Shown: positions 1-14,600 of the stretch, piece after piece | Position numbering within the stretch: position 1 is the first letter of the stretch | Layout of the letters: each line of letters opens with the position of its first letter | NCBI GenBank assembly: GCA_027627225.1 | Contig: CM051027.1 | Span: forward strand, 88,210,451-88,274,450 | From: Congeria kusceri | Lineage: Eukaryota; Mollusca; Bivalvia; Myida; Dreissenidae | Direction: 5' to 3' | DNA length: 64,000 nucleotides | Translations under genes and position numbers: made by a program | The notes under the pieces: generated by a model | What the model saw: the letters and a program-made list of their open reading frames with translations, nothing else | Told to the model about the DNA's origin: nothing | Databases searched by the model: none

Positions 1-2510
1 TATAGTTATATTGTCATCAGAACTTAATTCAGGATTGCCATAAAGAAGCAGGTCGCAGTTAAGTATGGGAAATGCGTGTAACTCTCTGAATAATTGTAGG
101 CATTTCTGAAGAGGACAATTAAAAAAATCATGATTGAAATCTTCTGAAAAATAGCCGCATGCACATTTTGGTGATGCTAACAGATGGTTGTGATATAAAT
201 GGAAATTCAAATGGCTACAATTATTTCTGAGTCGTGCGTACATAACTGATTCAAACCTTTTCCCAATAAGGTAATAATCAGGAACTTTCTTACATTCGAG
301 TAGAAAGTTTTGTATAGAACCTTTGAATTTAGATCGAGAGTCAATGTTACGTAAATCAATATGCAGTTTATTCAATAGATCAATAGCAGAGGGAATAAAA
401 GACTATGAGAAAAGTTGAGTTCTCCTTCTTGCAGTTATATAATCAGAGGAATTGCTTAAGTTGTACGAGGACACTTGATTTTCCGTGTTTGGTAAGAGAT
501 TTCTGAGAAAATCAGGACAATTGTTATGATGCATTTCATATATCGTGACAAGTTTGATCTTCTAAACTTAACCAGTTAATTTCTGTATACAATTCCCTTA
601 ATGAAACCGATCAAGTTTGCTTTTCATATAAGCTGCAACCATCCTAAACCACGCAAGCGTATTCTAATATTGGTATTGGATAAGAAATGTATAACTGATT
701 AAGGGTTTTTCTGGATACTGCAAATTTAAGTCTTCTGATATTACCTAAAATTTTCGAATCAGTAGTCGTAATATTTTGTATGTGAGCGTGCCACTTACCA
801 TCATTGCTAAAAGTAATTCCAAGGTGTTTATGTGTCTGTACAAATTGGATGGGGATGTTTTCAAATAGCAAACATGGGCTATTAATGTTGGGTTGTAATG
901 TAAATAAAATGGCCTCTGTTTTATTTGGGTTAAAGTCCACTAACCAGGTTGTGGACCACTGACTAATTAAAGAGAGGTCATGGTTCAGAATGCCTTCTAA
1001 GTCACTTAACGTGGACGTTGTACATGCTAGAGATGTGTCATCAGCAAACAGTCGTGTAATGCTTAAAAGATTTTCAACTATGTCTTTCACGTATGTGAGA
1101 AAAAACAATGGTCCTAAAACAGAGCCTTGTGGTACACCAGCTTTTATTATTAGTTCATCGGATAAAGATGACCTAACAAAAACCCTTAGTGATTGATTCG
1201 ATAAGTAATTTTTCATCCCGGCTAACACATTGCCACAAAAACCAAACTGATGTAACTTGCATATGGGACCACGGTCCACGTCCTATCAAAAGCTTTTGAA
1301 ACATCGCAAAACACAATACAAGTGAATTTTTTGTCATGGATAGAACGAGATATTTGATCAAAGATGTCGATTAGTTGGGCAACAGTTGAATGTCCTCTTA
1401 AAAATCCTGATTGTTTCGAATAAATCAATTTGTTTGATATGAGATGATTATAAACGTGCTTATACACAACTCTTTCCATTAGCTTGCCAACGCAAGTTTT
1501 CGATGAGCAACTTACTGAATAACAAACACAAAGGTTGAGAAATAGTTTCACATGTGCGCATAAGTACTAGGTGACTAATTAAATCAGAACCTACTGCTTT
1601 TTTAGATTCAACGGTTTTTATAATATCTTTAATTTCCGATTATTCAATATAAAGGTGGTCAAGTCTTGTATTTGAAAGCTTACGAAAAACAGGCAGATTG
1701 ACAGATGTGTCATCTAGACAAGAAATTGAAGTAAAATAATTGTTTAGACAGTTGGCTTTATCACAATCAGTCACATGAAACTCCTCATTCCCATTGTTAT
1801 TGACAGATTTCAGCGGTGGGATAGTTTCAGAATTGGATTTAGACTTCATAAATTGTTTAATTAATCTCCAGTACTGCTTAGGATTAGAAGTGCTAACTCG
1901 TTTATGTTTAGTTCTAGGTTTGCATTAAAAAGTTCTTTCGCATGTTTTATCAAATTATTGACTTTGTTTCGAATTTGCTTGTATTTATGCAAGTTAACTG
2001 GTGATGGATTTTTTATAGCATTTAATCTTAGACGATCGCGTTTCCGTGAATGTATAACATCAGTGTGTAGTGAATCAAGGGTATTAAAAATAATAATAGA
2101 ATCTATTACAGTAGATGATGTGTCACTGACTCTTGTTGGTTGAGTAATTATGTTTTCCATATTAAATATAAGCATGATTTGAGAAAGCCTTGTGTTATTG
2201 TTAAACTGGTTGTCATTAATATCGCCTGAAATAACAACGTTCGAGTTAGCGTCTAATGCCCTTTCAATCATTAGTTCAAAGTGGTTCCAGAGTCAGTGTT
2301 TGGAGGTCGATAAACGCAGCATAATAAAAAAGTCAAAATGCCAGTGTTTACTTCCATTTTTTGTAATTGAAACAACTAAAGTCAGTTTAAAGATGCGACA
2401 ACAGCTATACAAATTTAAATGTAGGCATAATAATATGTGTACCATTTTGACAAAGCAGAGTTTGCAACCACTAATAACAAGTATTGAGGGTGACAACTAA
2501 TCTAACCTAA
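1..2510 (-). mobile_element. Decayed non-LTR retrotransposon (CR1/Jockey-type) in TGFBRAP1 intron 13
   Basis: Reading leftward, broken frames give an endonuclease remnant (about 2510-2050: VVISGDINDNQ, then IITQPTRVSDTSSTVIDS), a spacer (2050-1640) and reverse transcriptase (1551-644: YSKQSGFLRGHSTVAQL, VFCDVSKAFD, VPQGSVLGPLFFLTYV, FADDTSL). Then comes a C-terminal cysteine-histidine segment (about 230-1, ASPKCACGYFSEDFNHDFF). Stops and frameshifts divide it into at least four pieces, and the middle of the endonuclease region looks deleted. It lies in the same orientation as the host gene and continues past base 1. Confidence 0.88.
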
Positions 2511-2592
2511 TATTTCTAACAATATATGAGATATCAAATTTATTTTATATGGTACAACAGTGTGAGTGAGTTATAATTAGATATGTACTTAC

Positions 2593-2661
2593 GTTGACAA
2601 AAAGTTGACTACAAATTCAAACCCTGGGAAAAGATCATCTTTAATATCACCATTAACAAGT
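2593..2661 (-). CDS. TGFBRAP1: TGFBRAP1 exon 13 (last exon in window)
   Basis: It encodes RLVNGDIKDDLFPGFEFV through NFLS, with acceptor ATACTTTCAG and donor CAAC|GTAAGT. The phase-2 join to exon 12 rebuilds an Arg codon. A LINE lies just downstream in the next intron, and later exons are left of the window. Confidence 0.85.
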
Positions 2662-5600
2662 CTGAAAGTATAAATACAATAGTTGTTCACAAAATTAAGG
2701 CAAAATATCACATAAATTTACCTTCTCATAAAATGACAATAATGTTTATTACAACAATGCAATCAAACACAATCAAATGGAAAGTCACTTTGTCTAATAA
2801 AGGAACAAACAAATCTGCCACATACCTAGACCATATATTTAAAGCTTTATCGTTATCGCCATGGTATTTACAGAGCATGGCGAGAGAGTGGTGGCGCTCG
2901 TATTTCTCCAGCCACTCGGCACAGTCTTTGAGATCGCAACCAGAGTCCACCTCAATCAGGGGCAGTAACTCTGGAGAGTTGATCTCTGCATATAGTTTCA
3001 ATAAGGCAACATCAATCTCCTGAAAAACAATGACTCTTGGTCAGTACTTGATGCGCTGATCGTTCAAATTAACTTCTATTTAATACATCATAAAACAAAA
3101 CTTAAACATTTTTTAAGGAGGCCGCATACGTCTTTATTTAATTATTATTGCTAAGTATATATTTTTGTATCTATGAAAGATACCGTATTCAATATTTCAA
3201 GCACAACAAATTTGTAGAACTGCGTATATTTCTATCTAACAGACTCAAAATAAATACCCAAGTGTTTGACATCTAACAAAGCAGTATTTAGTACTCCTGC
3301 TAGACTTCTAATCAAATTTAAGAATGAACCCAGTAGTTTCTACCAATTTATCAGATGCAGACCTGACTTACAGACCTGTTTAAAGCCCCTGGCGTCTATG
3401 GTCCCTCTAATATCTTCCAGGTACTTTCTAAGGAAGTCCTTGTACTCTGCAACCACCTGCTTATCTCCCCTGGCCAGCTGGTTCACGTCTGCTATCTCAT
3501 GCAATCCTGGCACACTACGCTGGAAATTACTGGTACTCGGCATCAGTCTAGGGTACAGGCTGATCAACTGAAAGACAATATACTTAAATACTGGGATTTA
3601 CTATAAACAAAGCAGTTAACATAATTAAAGAGCAAGAACCATTTGAATGGTTTAGGGTTTGTACTGGAAGTTGCTACAACATATAATTGAAGAGTATCTA
3701 TAGAGCCGACAATAATTATGTCCCTTAAAGTGAAACTTGGATACAGGCTAATCAACTGGAATAATACAAAAATATAGGAACTTCTTATAAAGCAATTATT
3801 GTTATGGAAGTTACCACTCAACAAAACTGCAGAGAATCTACAGATTCAACAGTGTGTCCTTGAAGGCTCCTTCAATATAATATTTTCTGGAAGTATTATT
3901 GTTTGAGTGAGCAAGGACCATATTGATTTAGGAATCTAACGTAAGTGGCCAAGGCATGGCGCCACATTAAAGAGCCCATTATAGAATGTACCATCAAATA
4001 ATCAGAAAAAAAGTAAAACCAACTAACCTCTCTCACATCCACCTGGCCATTTTTAAACAACTCCTGAGCTTCTGTTAGGTTTCTGCGAGAAAATTCAATA
4101 AACGCTGCCTGCTGTTGTATTCTCTTCAATTTCTGACAAATGAAAACATGCAAATGTATGTATGAGTAATCTTACAGTTATATATATGTTAACTTACAGT
4201 ATAGTGTACCAACATGTTACTAATAAAATCCTGTTTTACAATACATGTTTAAAAGACTAAGTAAGAAGGCTAACATTTTGGACAAATGTACAGAAAGCAT
4301 TTTTAGGTCTAAGGAACACTTTCACATGGTACACTGCAGATCTGTTATATCGCGATTCGCAGGGTCCATGGATCGCGATCGCTATATAGCCAGATCGCAA
4401 TATAATATTAATGTACATATAGATATACATGTATACATTAGCCTATTTTCACGATCTCAAAACATAAACCTAATTAACTCACCTTTTTCATTGTCGTTAA
4501 CATCCACAATGTGTTATTTCCATATGTAAAATATTCCATTTGTATATAAAAATATAATATTATTCACTGTAATTAATTTGAAATTGTGTATAATAAAATC
4601 CAAATTCGAAACGCCTTTCCGAATATTACTGTTCACATGATGTAAACACGAATTCTATTTACAATTAAATTACACATGTATATCATGTAAATCCTTTGTT
4701 CTGCTAGAAAAGGGCGCGAAAATTATGCTGATATGTACAACGTCACCTCATCTGCCTGGAAAGCGTGGGTGTATTGATTGCCGTATAAAAACGTTGTAGC
4801 GCAGAGAACTTTTAGATCTTTACTTTTGTATAAAAGTTTAGTAGCGCACAACAACAAAATTGGTTATCTATATCGAAAACGATATGCTCTTAGCATTTCC
4901 TCTTAAACAAAAAAGAAACAGAAAAATGTTACGCCCTATCGATAACATTATTGTCGTTCAGATAGGACAGTATTGATCGAATGACATACAGTTACTGTAT
5001 ACACCCTCCACCTGGATGGCTGCTAATTAAAGCGACAGCAGTGAAATGACATTGTGATGGGTGGCACGCGTGATGTAAGCTGAAGACGTCAAATTGTTAC
5101 ACTTTGCTATTGAGCTGGTCGGGTTATTGTTTGTCGCACTACAAGAGTGTGAATGAAAGAAAGAGTAGCAATGTAGGCGCACAAATCCGTATGAAACTGG
5201 ATCTATTTATGAACGTTGTGTAGAAGTAAAATACTGAAGTACATGAAAAAAATCGGGATCCGTGGCCGAATTGCGATATATTGGATATCGCGAGATAATG
5301 GATCGCGATATAACGGATCTGCAGTGAATTAAACATCCAAATAGGCAATGAATTTGTTCTTAAGAATCATAATGATTGTAACTATGGCAATAATTGTAAT
5401 GCAGATGTATTGCAACACTATCAATAAATTCTTGGTACCTAATTCATATAATCCATTACTACAAATTATCAGCATAAGCATACCATGGACAGTGTCATTC
5501 GCATAAAAATATATTAATCTGGACATGGCCATGGGACTAGAGTTAATATTCATGACTGCATAATGCATATTGACATTTCCACAAATGTAAATCATATGCG

Positions 5601-8600
5601 AATTAATCTAGTGTTTTATACAACCAATGCACATAGGTATCATATGTTTAATGGTTAGCCTAAATTACACAAATGAACATACGGTAAAGCTTGTGAAGTG
5701 TTCATGAAACTCGATGAGTGGAAAATAATCCTTTAACAATAGCTGGGCAGGAGTTTTAAATGTTTGTATACAAAAACTGAAAAGTACTATTATTATCAAA
5801 ACTTCTAAAAGAGGGGACCATGGTGGATGCTCACCTTGAGGAACTTGTCTCTGGCGAGGCCGTGGTTGGCGTTCTTGGCCAGGTCCAGTGCCTCCTGCGT
5901 CCTCTTGTCAGCAAGCAAACCCTGCACCTGTCAGTGAGAGCAGACGTGTCAGTGAGAGCAGACGTAACAGTGGAAGCAGATGCAACAGTGGGAGCAGATG
6001 TGTCAGTGGGAGCAGACGTAACAGTGGGAGCAGACGTAACAGTGGCAGCAGACGTAACAATGAGAGCAGACGTTTCAGTGAGAGCAGACCTGTCAGTGAG
6101 CGCAGACGTAACAGTGGGAGCAGATTTAACAGTGGGAGCAGATGTGTAAGTGAGAGCAGATGTGTCAGTGAGACCAGACGTGTCAGTGAGAGCAGATGTG
6201 TCAGTGGGACCAGATGTGTCCGTGAGAGCAGACATGTCTGTGGGAACAGACGTGTCAGTGGGAGCAGAAGTGACAGTGGGAGCAGACGTGTCAGTGGGAG
6301 CAGAAGTAACAGTGGGAGCAGACTTGTCAGTGGGAGCAGACAGAGAGAGCAGAACTAAAAGTGGGAGTAGAGGTGTAAGTGGGAGCAAAAGTAACAGATA
6401 TAGCAGACGTTTCAGTGGGAGCAGACATGTCAGTGGGAACAGATGTAACAGTGGGAGCAGAAGTAACAGTGGCAGCAGACGTGTCAGTATGGGCAGACGT
6501 AACAGTGGGAGGAAATGTGTCAGTGCGAGCAGACATGTCAGTGAGAGTAGATGTAACAGTGGGAGCAGACTTGTCAGTGGGAGCAGATGTGTCAGTGACA
6601 GCAGACATAACAGTGGCAGAAGATTTGTCAGTGGGAGCAGACATGCCAGTGAGAGCAGAAGTAACAGTGGGAGCAGATGTGTTGGTGGCAGCAGACGTGT
6701 CAGTGACAGCAGACATAACAGTGGAAGCAGATAAGTCAGTGGGAGCAGACGTGTCAGTGAGAGTAGATGTAACTGGGGGAGCAGATGTGTCAGTGGGAGC
6801 AGATGTGTCAGTGAGAGCAGACGTGTCAGTGGGAGCAGATGTGTCCGTGAGAGACACTCTAACTTACTTGGTAATATTAACTGGTTTTCAAGCTTCAGTA
6901 ACAGTGGGAGCATATGTGTCACTGAGAGTAGATGTAACAGTGGGAGCAGATGTGTCAGTAACAGCAGACATGTCATTGAGAGCAGACGCAACAGTGGGAG
7001 CAGATGTGTCAATGGGAGCAGACGTGTCAGTGAGAGCAGACGTAACAGTGTGAGCAGATAAGTAAGTGGGAGCAGACGTGTGAGTGAGAGTAGATGTAAC
7101 AGTGGGAGCAGATGTTTCAGTGAGAGCAGACGTGTCAGTGAGAGCAGACGTAACAGTGGGAGCAGATGTGTCAGTGGGAGCAGATGTGCCAGTGAGGGCA
7201 GAAGTAAAAGTGGGAGCAGATTTGTCAGTGGGAGCAGACATGTCATTGAGAGCAGACATAACAGTGGGAGCAGATAAGTCAGTGGGAGCAGACATGTCAG
7301 TGAGAGTAGATGTAACAGTGGGAGCAGATGTGTCAGTGGGAGCAGACGTGTCAGTGGGAGCAGGACGTGTGAGTGAGAGCAGATGTGTCAGTGGGAGCAG
7401 ACATGTCAGCGAGAGTAGATGTAACAGTGGGAGCAGATGTGTCAGTGGGAGCAGATGTGTCAGTGAGAGTAGATGTAACAGTGGGAGCAGATGTGTCAGT
7501 GGGAGCAGGACGTGTGAGTGAGAGCAGATATGTCAGTGGGAGCAGACATGTCAGTGAGAGTAGATGTAACAGTGGGAGCAGATGTGTCAGTGGGAGCAGA
7601 CATGTCAGTGAGAGTAGATGTAACAGTGGGAGCAGATGTGTCAGTGGGAGCAGACGTGTCAGTGGGAGCTGGACGTGTGAGTGAGAGCAGATGTGTCAGT
7701 GGGAGCAGATGTGTCAGTGAGAGTAGATATAACAGTGGGAGCAGATGTGTCAGTGGGAGCAGACATGTCAGTGAGAGTAGATGTAACAGTGGGAGCAGAT
7801 GTGTCAGTGGGAGCAGGACGTGTCAGTGAGAGCAGACGTGTCAGTGGGAGCAGATGTGTCCGTGACAGACACTCTAACTTACTTGGTAATATTAACTGGT
7901 TTTCAAGCTTCATTGTACTTCGTATTTACAAATAAATTGAATATTATCTTTTTCATCCTTAACAATATTGTCCTTTTCATTGAATTCACCATCATATAAG
8001 AAACAAGAGCTGTCAGAGGACAGCGTGCTTGACTATTCGAAGTATTTCAGTTGGTACATATTTTGGATAGTGGAAGGGGCATAAATTTGTTAAAATACAA
8101 ACTTTTAAGTGAAGCCTTGTATAGTTTATACATTTTTGAAACTAAAACTTTAAACAAAATCTATGAAAAAGTGTGCATAACTCTTTCAAAATACAAAAGA
8201 GTTATGGGTAATGTTGCCCCTGATACTAGACTTGATGACCAAGGTTAGTTCCAAGTTTCAAGTGATTAACGTATGTAGTTTTGAAGTTACAAAACTTTTG
8301 AATATAAACTTTAACCAGAAAATCTATGTGAAAAAGGGGCATAACTCTGTCAAACTACAAAACAGAGTTATGGGTAATGTTGTCCCTGATACTAGAGTTG
8401 ATGACTAAAGTTAGTTCCAAGTTTCAGGTGAATAAATGATGTAGTTTTTACTTTACCAAACTTTTAAATATAAACTTTAAACAGAAAATATACGTGAAAA
8501 GTGGGCATAACTCTGTCCAAATACAAAATAGAGTTATGGGTAATGTTGCTCCTGATACTAGAGTTGACGACAAAGGTTAGTTCCAAGTTTCAAGTGAAAA

Positions 8601-11600
8601 CCTTAAGTAGTATTGAAGTTCCAAAACTTTTGAATATAAACTTTACCCAGAAAATAATGTGAAAAAGGGGCGTAACTCTGTCAAAATAAAAAGAGTCATG
8701 GGGAATGTTGCCCCTGATACTGGAGTTTATGCCCAAGGTTAGTTCCAAGTTTCAAGTGAATAACTTATGTAGTTTTGAAGTTACAACACTTTTGAATATA
8801 AACAAACCAGAAAATCTAAGTGAAAAAGGGGCATAACTCTGTCAAAATACAAAACAGAGTTGTGGGGAATGTTGCCTCTGATACTGGAGTTGATGACAAA
8901 GATATATTCCAAGTTTCAAGTGAATAACTTATGTAGTTCTTGAGTTACAAGACCTTTGAATTAAAACTTTAACCAATTCAGACGCGGATGCCGTTGCGGG
9001 AAGTAGGATAGCTAACCTATTCTTCGAATAGTCAAGCTAAAAAACTATCTCACCTGAAGAATAAAAACAAACATACTTTGGAACTGATTCCCAGCATGTT
9101 ACGATTTTGTATTTTGCCACTAAAATATGTTGTACATTATTCACATAAAAATAAACACTAAAACATGTATTCTAATAGTCTTTATTAAAAGCCATGTTCC
9201 TTAACTTACTGAACATAAACAGTTAGATACGTTTTAAGTACACTGTCTGTGAAAATTGACATAATGCATCATGTTGATCAATTGTAAATTGTGGATACAA
9301 GCAGAACTATACACTTTGTTTGGTAAAACCTATAAGACCTACTTGTTTCTCCCAAGCTACAGGCACTAAGGAGTAGATTTCTTTAGCTGATGCTATAAAT
9401 ATTCGCCCATCGTAGTCGTTCATGATCACCCCGCCCTGAAATGGGATGGCCTGCTTCTGCTGCTGGTCTAGAATACTGAAAACACAGAAAGGTTAAACAG
9501 GTGATTATTATTATTTACAAAAACAAAATAAAAAGACTCATCCCTTGTGGTCATGTTTTCAACAAATCAAAACGATTTTAAAGGATTTAGTAAGGGCTTA
9601 TGAAAGGAACATTTCTGCAATACATTTTTATAACTGGTCCATTAATTTCAAACAAAAACATTTTCAAAGTTTTCCATAAAGTCAAATAAGGAAAATCAAG
9701 ACAGATTATAAACCACTTATAATGGATGGTGACTGCCGTAAGGCAATAAATATTGAACATGGAGCTTTTATAAGAATGACAGCAGTTTATTTCCCCCAAC
9801 CTATGAACTGTAATAAATGCATCATTCATTGCCAGTACATAGGTATGCACATACCAGTGTACAGTGATAAACTCATTGTTCATTGCCAGTATATAGGGAT
9901 GTATGTACCTGTGTACAGTGATAAACTCATCATTCATTGCCAGTATGTAGGGATGTACGTACCTGTGTACAGTGATAAACTCATTGTTCAGTGCCAGTAT
10001 ATAGGGATGTACGTACCTGTGTACAGTGATAAATTCATAGTTCATTGCCAGTATATAGGGATGTACGTACCTGTGTACAGTGATAAACTCATTGTTCATT
10101 GCCAGTATAATAGGGATGTTTGTACCTGTGTACAGTGATAAACTCATCATTCATTGCCAGTATATAGGGATGTATGTACCTGTGTACAGTGATAAACTCA
10201 TTGTTCATTGCCAGTATATAGGGATGTATGTACCTGTGTACAGTGATAAACTCATCATTCATTGCCAGTATATAGGGATGTACGTACCTGTGTACAGTGA
10301 AAAACTCATTGTTCATTGCCAATATATAGGGATGTACGTACCAATGTACAGTGATAAACTCATTGTTCATTGCCAGTATATAGGGATGTATGTACCTGTG
10401 TACAGTGATAAACTCATTGTTCATTGCCAGTATATAGGGATGTACGTACCTGTGTACAGTGATAAACCCATTGTTCATTGCCAGTATATAGGGATGTATG
10501 TACCTGTGTACAGTGATAAACTCATCAATCATTGCCAGTATATAGGGATGTACATACCTGTGTACAGTGATAAACTCATCATTCATTGCCAGTATATAGG
10601 GATGTACGTATCCCACGGAGACGAGGTTCTCAGACCACTGTAGAGGGGGTCGCTGGGAGATTCCCTCAGAGGTCACAAACATCCCAAGGGCACTGGGGCC
10701 AGTCAGCAGGAACTCTTCCTGCAGTCAGATAAATGGAAACAATGCATGGTATACAGTAGAAAAATTATGATAACTCATATACTAAATATAGCTTTGCAAT
10801 TAGTCATAAGTCTAAATAAAATACATAAATTAAATCAATAATGCACCACTCAATATCTGTCATAATGACGAACATATTTACATTATCATTATTTTGATGT
10901 TCAATTTTATATTTTCCTAAATAATTTATATAAACAATACAAATACAAACAATGTTTTGTTAAAAACCATCTTGACCAACTTTTAAAGCATTCTCAGAAA
11001 GAAAAATATCACATAAAATTACACATGTACACTGTAAAAACATCTGAAAATTGTAACTCCCTGAATTAGACACATATTCTTTCTTATAGATAACTATTAA
11101 TTACATTAAAGGAATATATGGTTATTTACACATTAGTACAAGCTCAGAATGACTGAAAGGACATCAGCTGACACACGAGTCGGGCTCACCCTGCTGACTC
11201 GTTTCACTATGGGCCTGGTGTGCTCCGTGTCTATGGGGAAGAGGTCTGTGTGTTGACTGGTCTCATAGTCCAGCATGCAGTACTGGGACAGGAGGGCGGC
11301 ACACACCACGTGACCATCCATGCTCTGTAAAATGGGAACCAGTCGGATCAACCAGTTTAAACTACATCCTGGTTCCTTAACAATAGGATAATTTGGAACA
11401 GACAAAAAAGGGCAAAATCTTGTGAACTCTTCTCAGGCTGACACGAAAAGCAGGAATATTATTTTCTAATGTAATTAGAATCGTAAATTTCTTAAAAGTA
11501 CTTGATTTCTAAACATATTTGACTACTTCATTAACCATACTTAATTTTGACTCCGTTAAGAATGACTCTGTTAGGAACGACTCCATTTTAACTATTTACA

Positions 11601-14600
11601 GAAGAATGCATGATATTGACGTGATGTTCTATTTACGTCTAACTGAGTCTCCTACTACTTTATATACGATGATGATTTTAGTTATTGGTTGTTCTTCTAT
11701 TTCTATACCTGGATACACGTTATATTTTGGTTAATAAATACTGTTTTGAAACTTAGCTATCAGTTGTGTTCGTTTTAGAAAATAACATTTAACAACAACA
11801 ACTCCAGTGTGGCGATAATTGAAATCGAAATTAAATAAAATTACAGTCCTCTAAAAAGAAGTATTTGCCACATTGTTATGGTCCCGCGAACCGGATATGA
11901 ATAAAACAGTGAAATTAAAAGTTAAAGGTATTAGGTGATAAGTTTTAAAGAACGCTGAATTAGGGAAAATATAATGAAAATATTAGTGTGAAGCAAGTGG
12001 AGAGTGTTCAAACATAATTTGTGTTATAACAATTAAATTTCAGAAGAGTGATTAGTTTGAATTTGAAATAGTTAAACATGGCTAGCTTAACCAGTTTAAA
12101 GGGTGTTAGAACAAGATATAGACATGTCTTAGAAAGCAAAATAAGCGCTGGAAAGGAAATATTAAATTATGATTTAATAGATCATGAATTCAAAAAGTTG
12201 GATTGAGCAGCTGTTTGTATAAAGAAATTGACAGACTATCAGAATAAGTTGGAATCTATAAGTGAAAAGTTATGTCTCCCTTACTGTGATGACGATGCCA
12301 ACGTCGTGGAACAAATTGCACAAGACGATTGAGACCTGATTGAGTCCGCATGTAAAATGTGTGTCCTAGTGAAGCGTCAAGTTGAAAAAGTGACGTTAAT
12401 GAAAAACGAGAAGGACAGTGCAGTGAAAGAAGATACGGATGAAAAGGTTTCTTCGAGAGAAATTGTTAAAAAACATGCACGAATTGATGCTACCAAAACA
12501 ACATGCATCAGCAGGACAAACGGATAAACAAACAAAATCAAACTTAAAGTTGCCCAAATTGGAAATAATTTAATTCAATGGAGATAAAACGGTTTGGTCC
12601 AAATTCTGGGATTTATTCGACAGCAGTGTACACTCAAACTCACACATATCAAATATAAAAAAATTCAATTACTTGAAAAGTCAACTTGTTGGGCCAGCAC
12701 GGGCAGCAATTTCAGGTTTATCATTTGAAACAAAGATTTGGAAACGTGCAAGATGTTTTTAAATTACATTATGATAGATCGATCAATTTGCATGCAGCAA
12801 CAAACAAAGTTAGTAGTCTTCAAGCATTGCTTAATATGTTAGACAAACACCTTCGAAGCCTGGATGTGCTAGGCCAAGACGTTAACCAATCGGTTTTTGT
12901 GTCTGTTATCTGGTAAAAAATCCTTGACGATGTTTTGATGCCGATACAAATAAAACACGGAGTAGAACAAAAGTGGAGAGTATTAGCGCTTAGAGATTCG
13001 TTAAAGGAATACGTTATTGCTAGAGAGCGCATTGAAAAGAGTAGTTTTTCCGAAAAAGCTTGGGAAAATAACAAAGGAATCAAGATAATTCTAGGGTTCA
13101 CATCAATAGTGCAACGGTTACACAAAGGGGAATAGCTCGTACGAAAACAATCCGTCGTATGCGCTAGTTGCTAAATCTTACCCACAAAATTCGATTCACA
13201 AACCACAGGAATCGTATAAAAACATGTGCCGGTATTGCCACAAAGTGCATTGGAGTGAAGAATGCCCATCATTCCGATATATCAATAAAAGAAAAGTTAC
13301 GAAATAGTTTGTTTCGGTGCTTGAAAGAGGGTCACAAAAGTAATGAGTGTAAAAGTAACGAAAAGTTTGTGTACTGTGGTGAACCAAATTCTCAACATAG
13401 TAGTCAGTGTCCTCCAAAGTTTGCAACAAAATCAACAATCACACAGTTGATAAATGACAATGTAGTTGAACATCAAGAAGTGTGTATACAAATAGAAGAA
13501 AGATTCAGGCTCGCAACATACATATATTACTGAAAATGTGTGCAAAACACTCGGCCTTCAAATACACTGAGATGATACGCTGAATTTAGTAACATTTGGC
13601 TCTACAAAAACACAAACCTTGAAAACAAAAAGAACCAAATTACACTTCACTCTAAAAATGGAAAAATGCATGAAATAACACCAAACGTGGTTTCTGTATC
13701 AATGGTGACATACATCGACAACCTGTACAAAGTTTACAGAGAACGGAAGTGACGCAAATTTTGCACAGTGTAGACTTAGCGGATATGCTTACGACCAAAA
13801 GTGAGAAATCAAGAATTGAATTGCTCATCGGAAATGATTTGTATCTTGATTTAATATTGGCCAATAAGATTGAAATACAGCCTGGATTGTATCTGTTAGC
13901 CTCAAAACTCGGCTGGATACTATCAGGTAGGACAAGTAATTTGTGCAACGAGTGTGAAAGTGAAGTGAACATGTTTGTCATGATGCCAGGAAGTTTGGCT
14001 CTGACTTCAAAATCAATACAAAGATGTGACCCTGAAATAAAGTGCAAGCCAGACTTCGAGGACTTTTGGAACGTCCAATCATTGGGCATAATTGAAGATG
14101 ACGTCAGATCAGATGACGTCATAGCTCACGAAAAATTCCAACAATCGTTAGTTTTTAAAGACGGATGCTACAAGTTACAGTGGCAATGGAAAAATGAATA
14201 CGACGAATTGCCTGAAAATCGAGAATTGGCTCATGAACGTTTGAAATCAACGGTAACGTGTCTCAGAGGAAATCCAAATATGTGCAAAATGTACAATGAT
14301 ATAATTAAAGATCAGTTATCAAAGGGTGTATTTGAAAAGGTTTAAAGAAATTAATGTCATGGAAAAGTACACTATATCCCTCATCACGCAGTTGTCACAC
14401 CGCACAAATCTACAACTAAACTACGAGTACTTTATGACGGATCAGCAAAAATGCGACCTGAAAACAAGAATCTAAACAAATGTTTATTTCAAGGCCCAGT
14501 ATTATTGCATGATCTATGTGGGATGCTTATTTGTTATAGAACCCACCCCATAGCAATTGTGGCTGACATTGAAAAAGCGTTCATACAAATTGGACTTCAT

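Noticed and set aside
3340..3370. GTAAGT donor about 7 bp beyond the end of TGFBRAP1 exon 11
   Set aside because: It looks stronger than GTCTGT, but it would bring an immediate stop at the next join.
5831..7246. A 471-residue minus-strand frame and several 100-220-residue frames on both strands with repeated leucine, SAPT or SVGAD blocks
   Set aside because: They are products of an 18-bp satellite, which leaves multiple frames open. The true exon 9 frame is different and meets a TGA just before the acceptor.
9802..10611. CRISPR-like or prokaryotic repeat array
   Set aside because: Units are contiguous with no unique spacers, and the context is clearly a eukaryotic gene.
9722..10643. Plus-strand frames with repeated YIGMYVPVYSDKLIVHC
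   Set aside because: These are antisense shadows of the exon 7 repeat; the minus frame carries the conserved host sequence.
11519..11734. 71-residue ORF in the 5' LTR
   Set aside because: It lies wholly inside the LTR and is not conserved as a frame in the 3' LTR.
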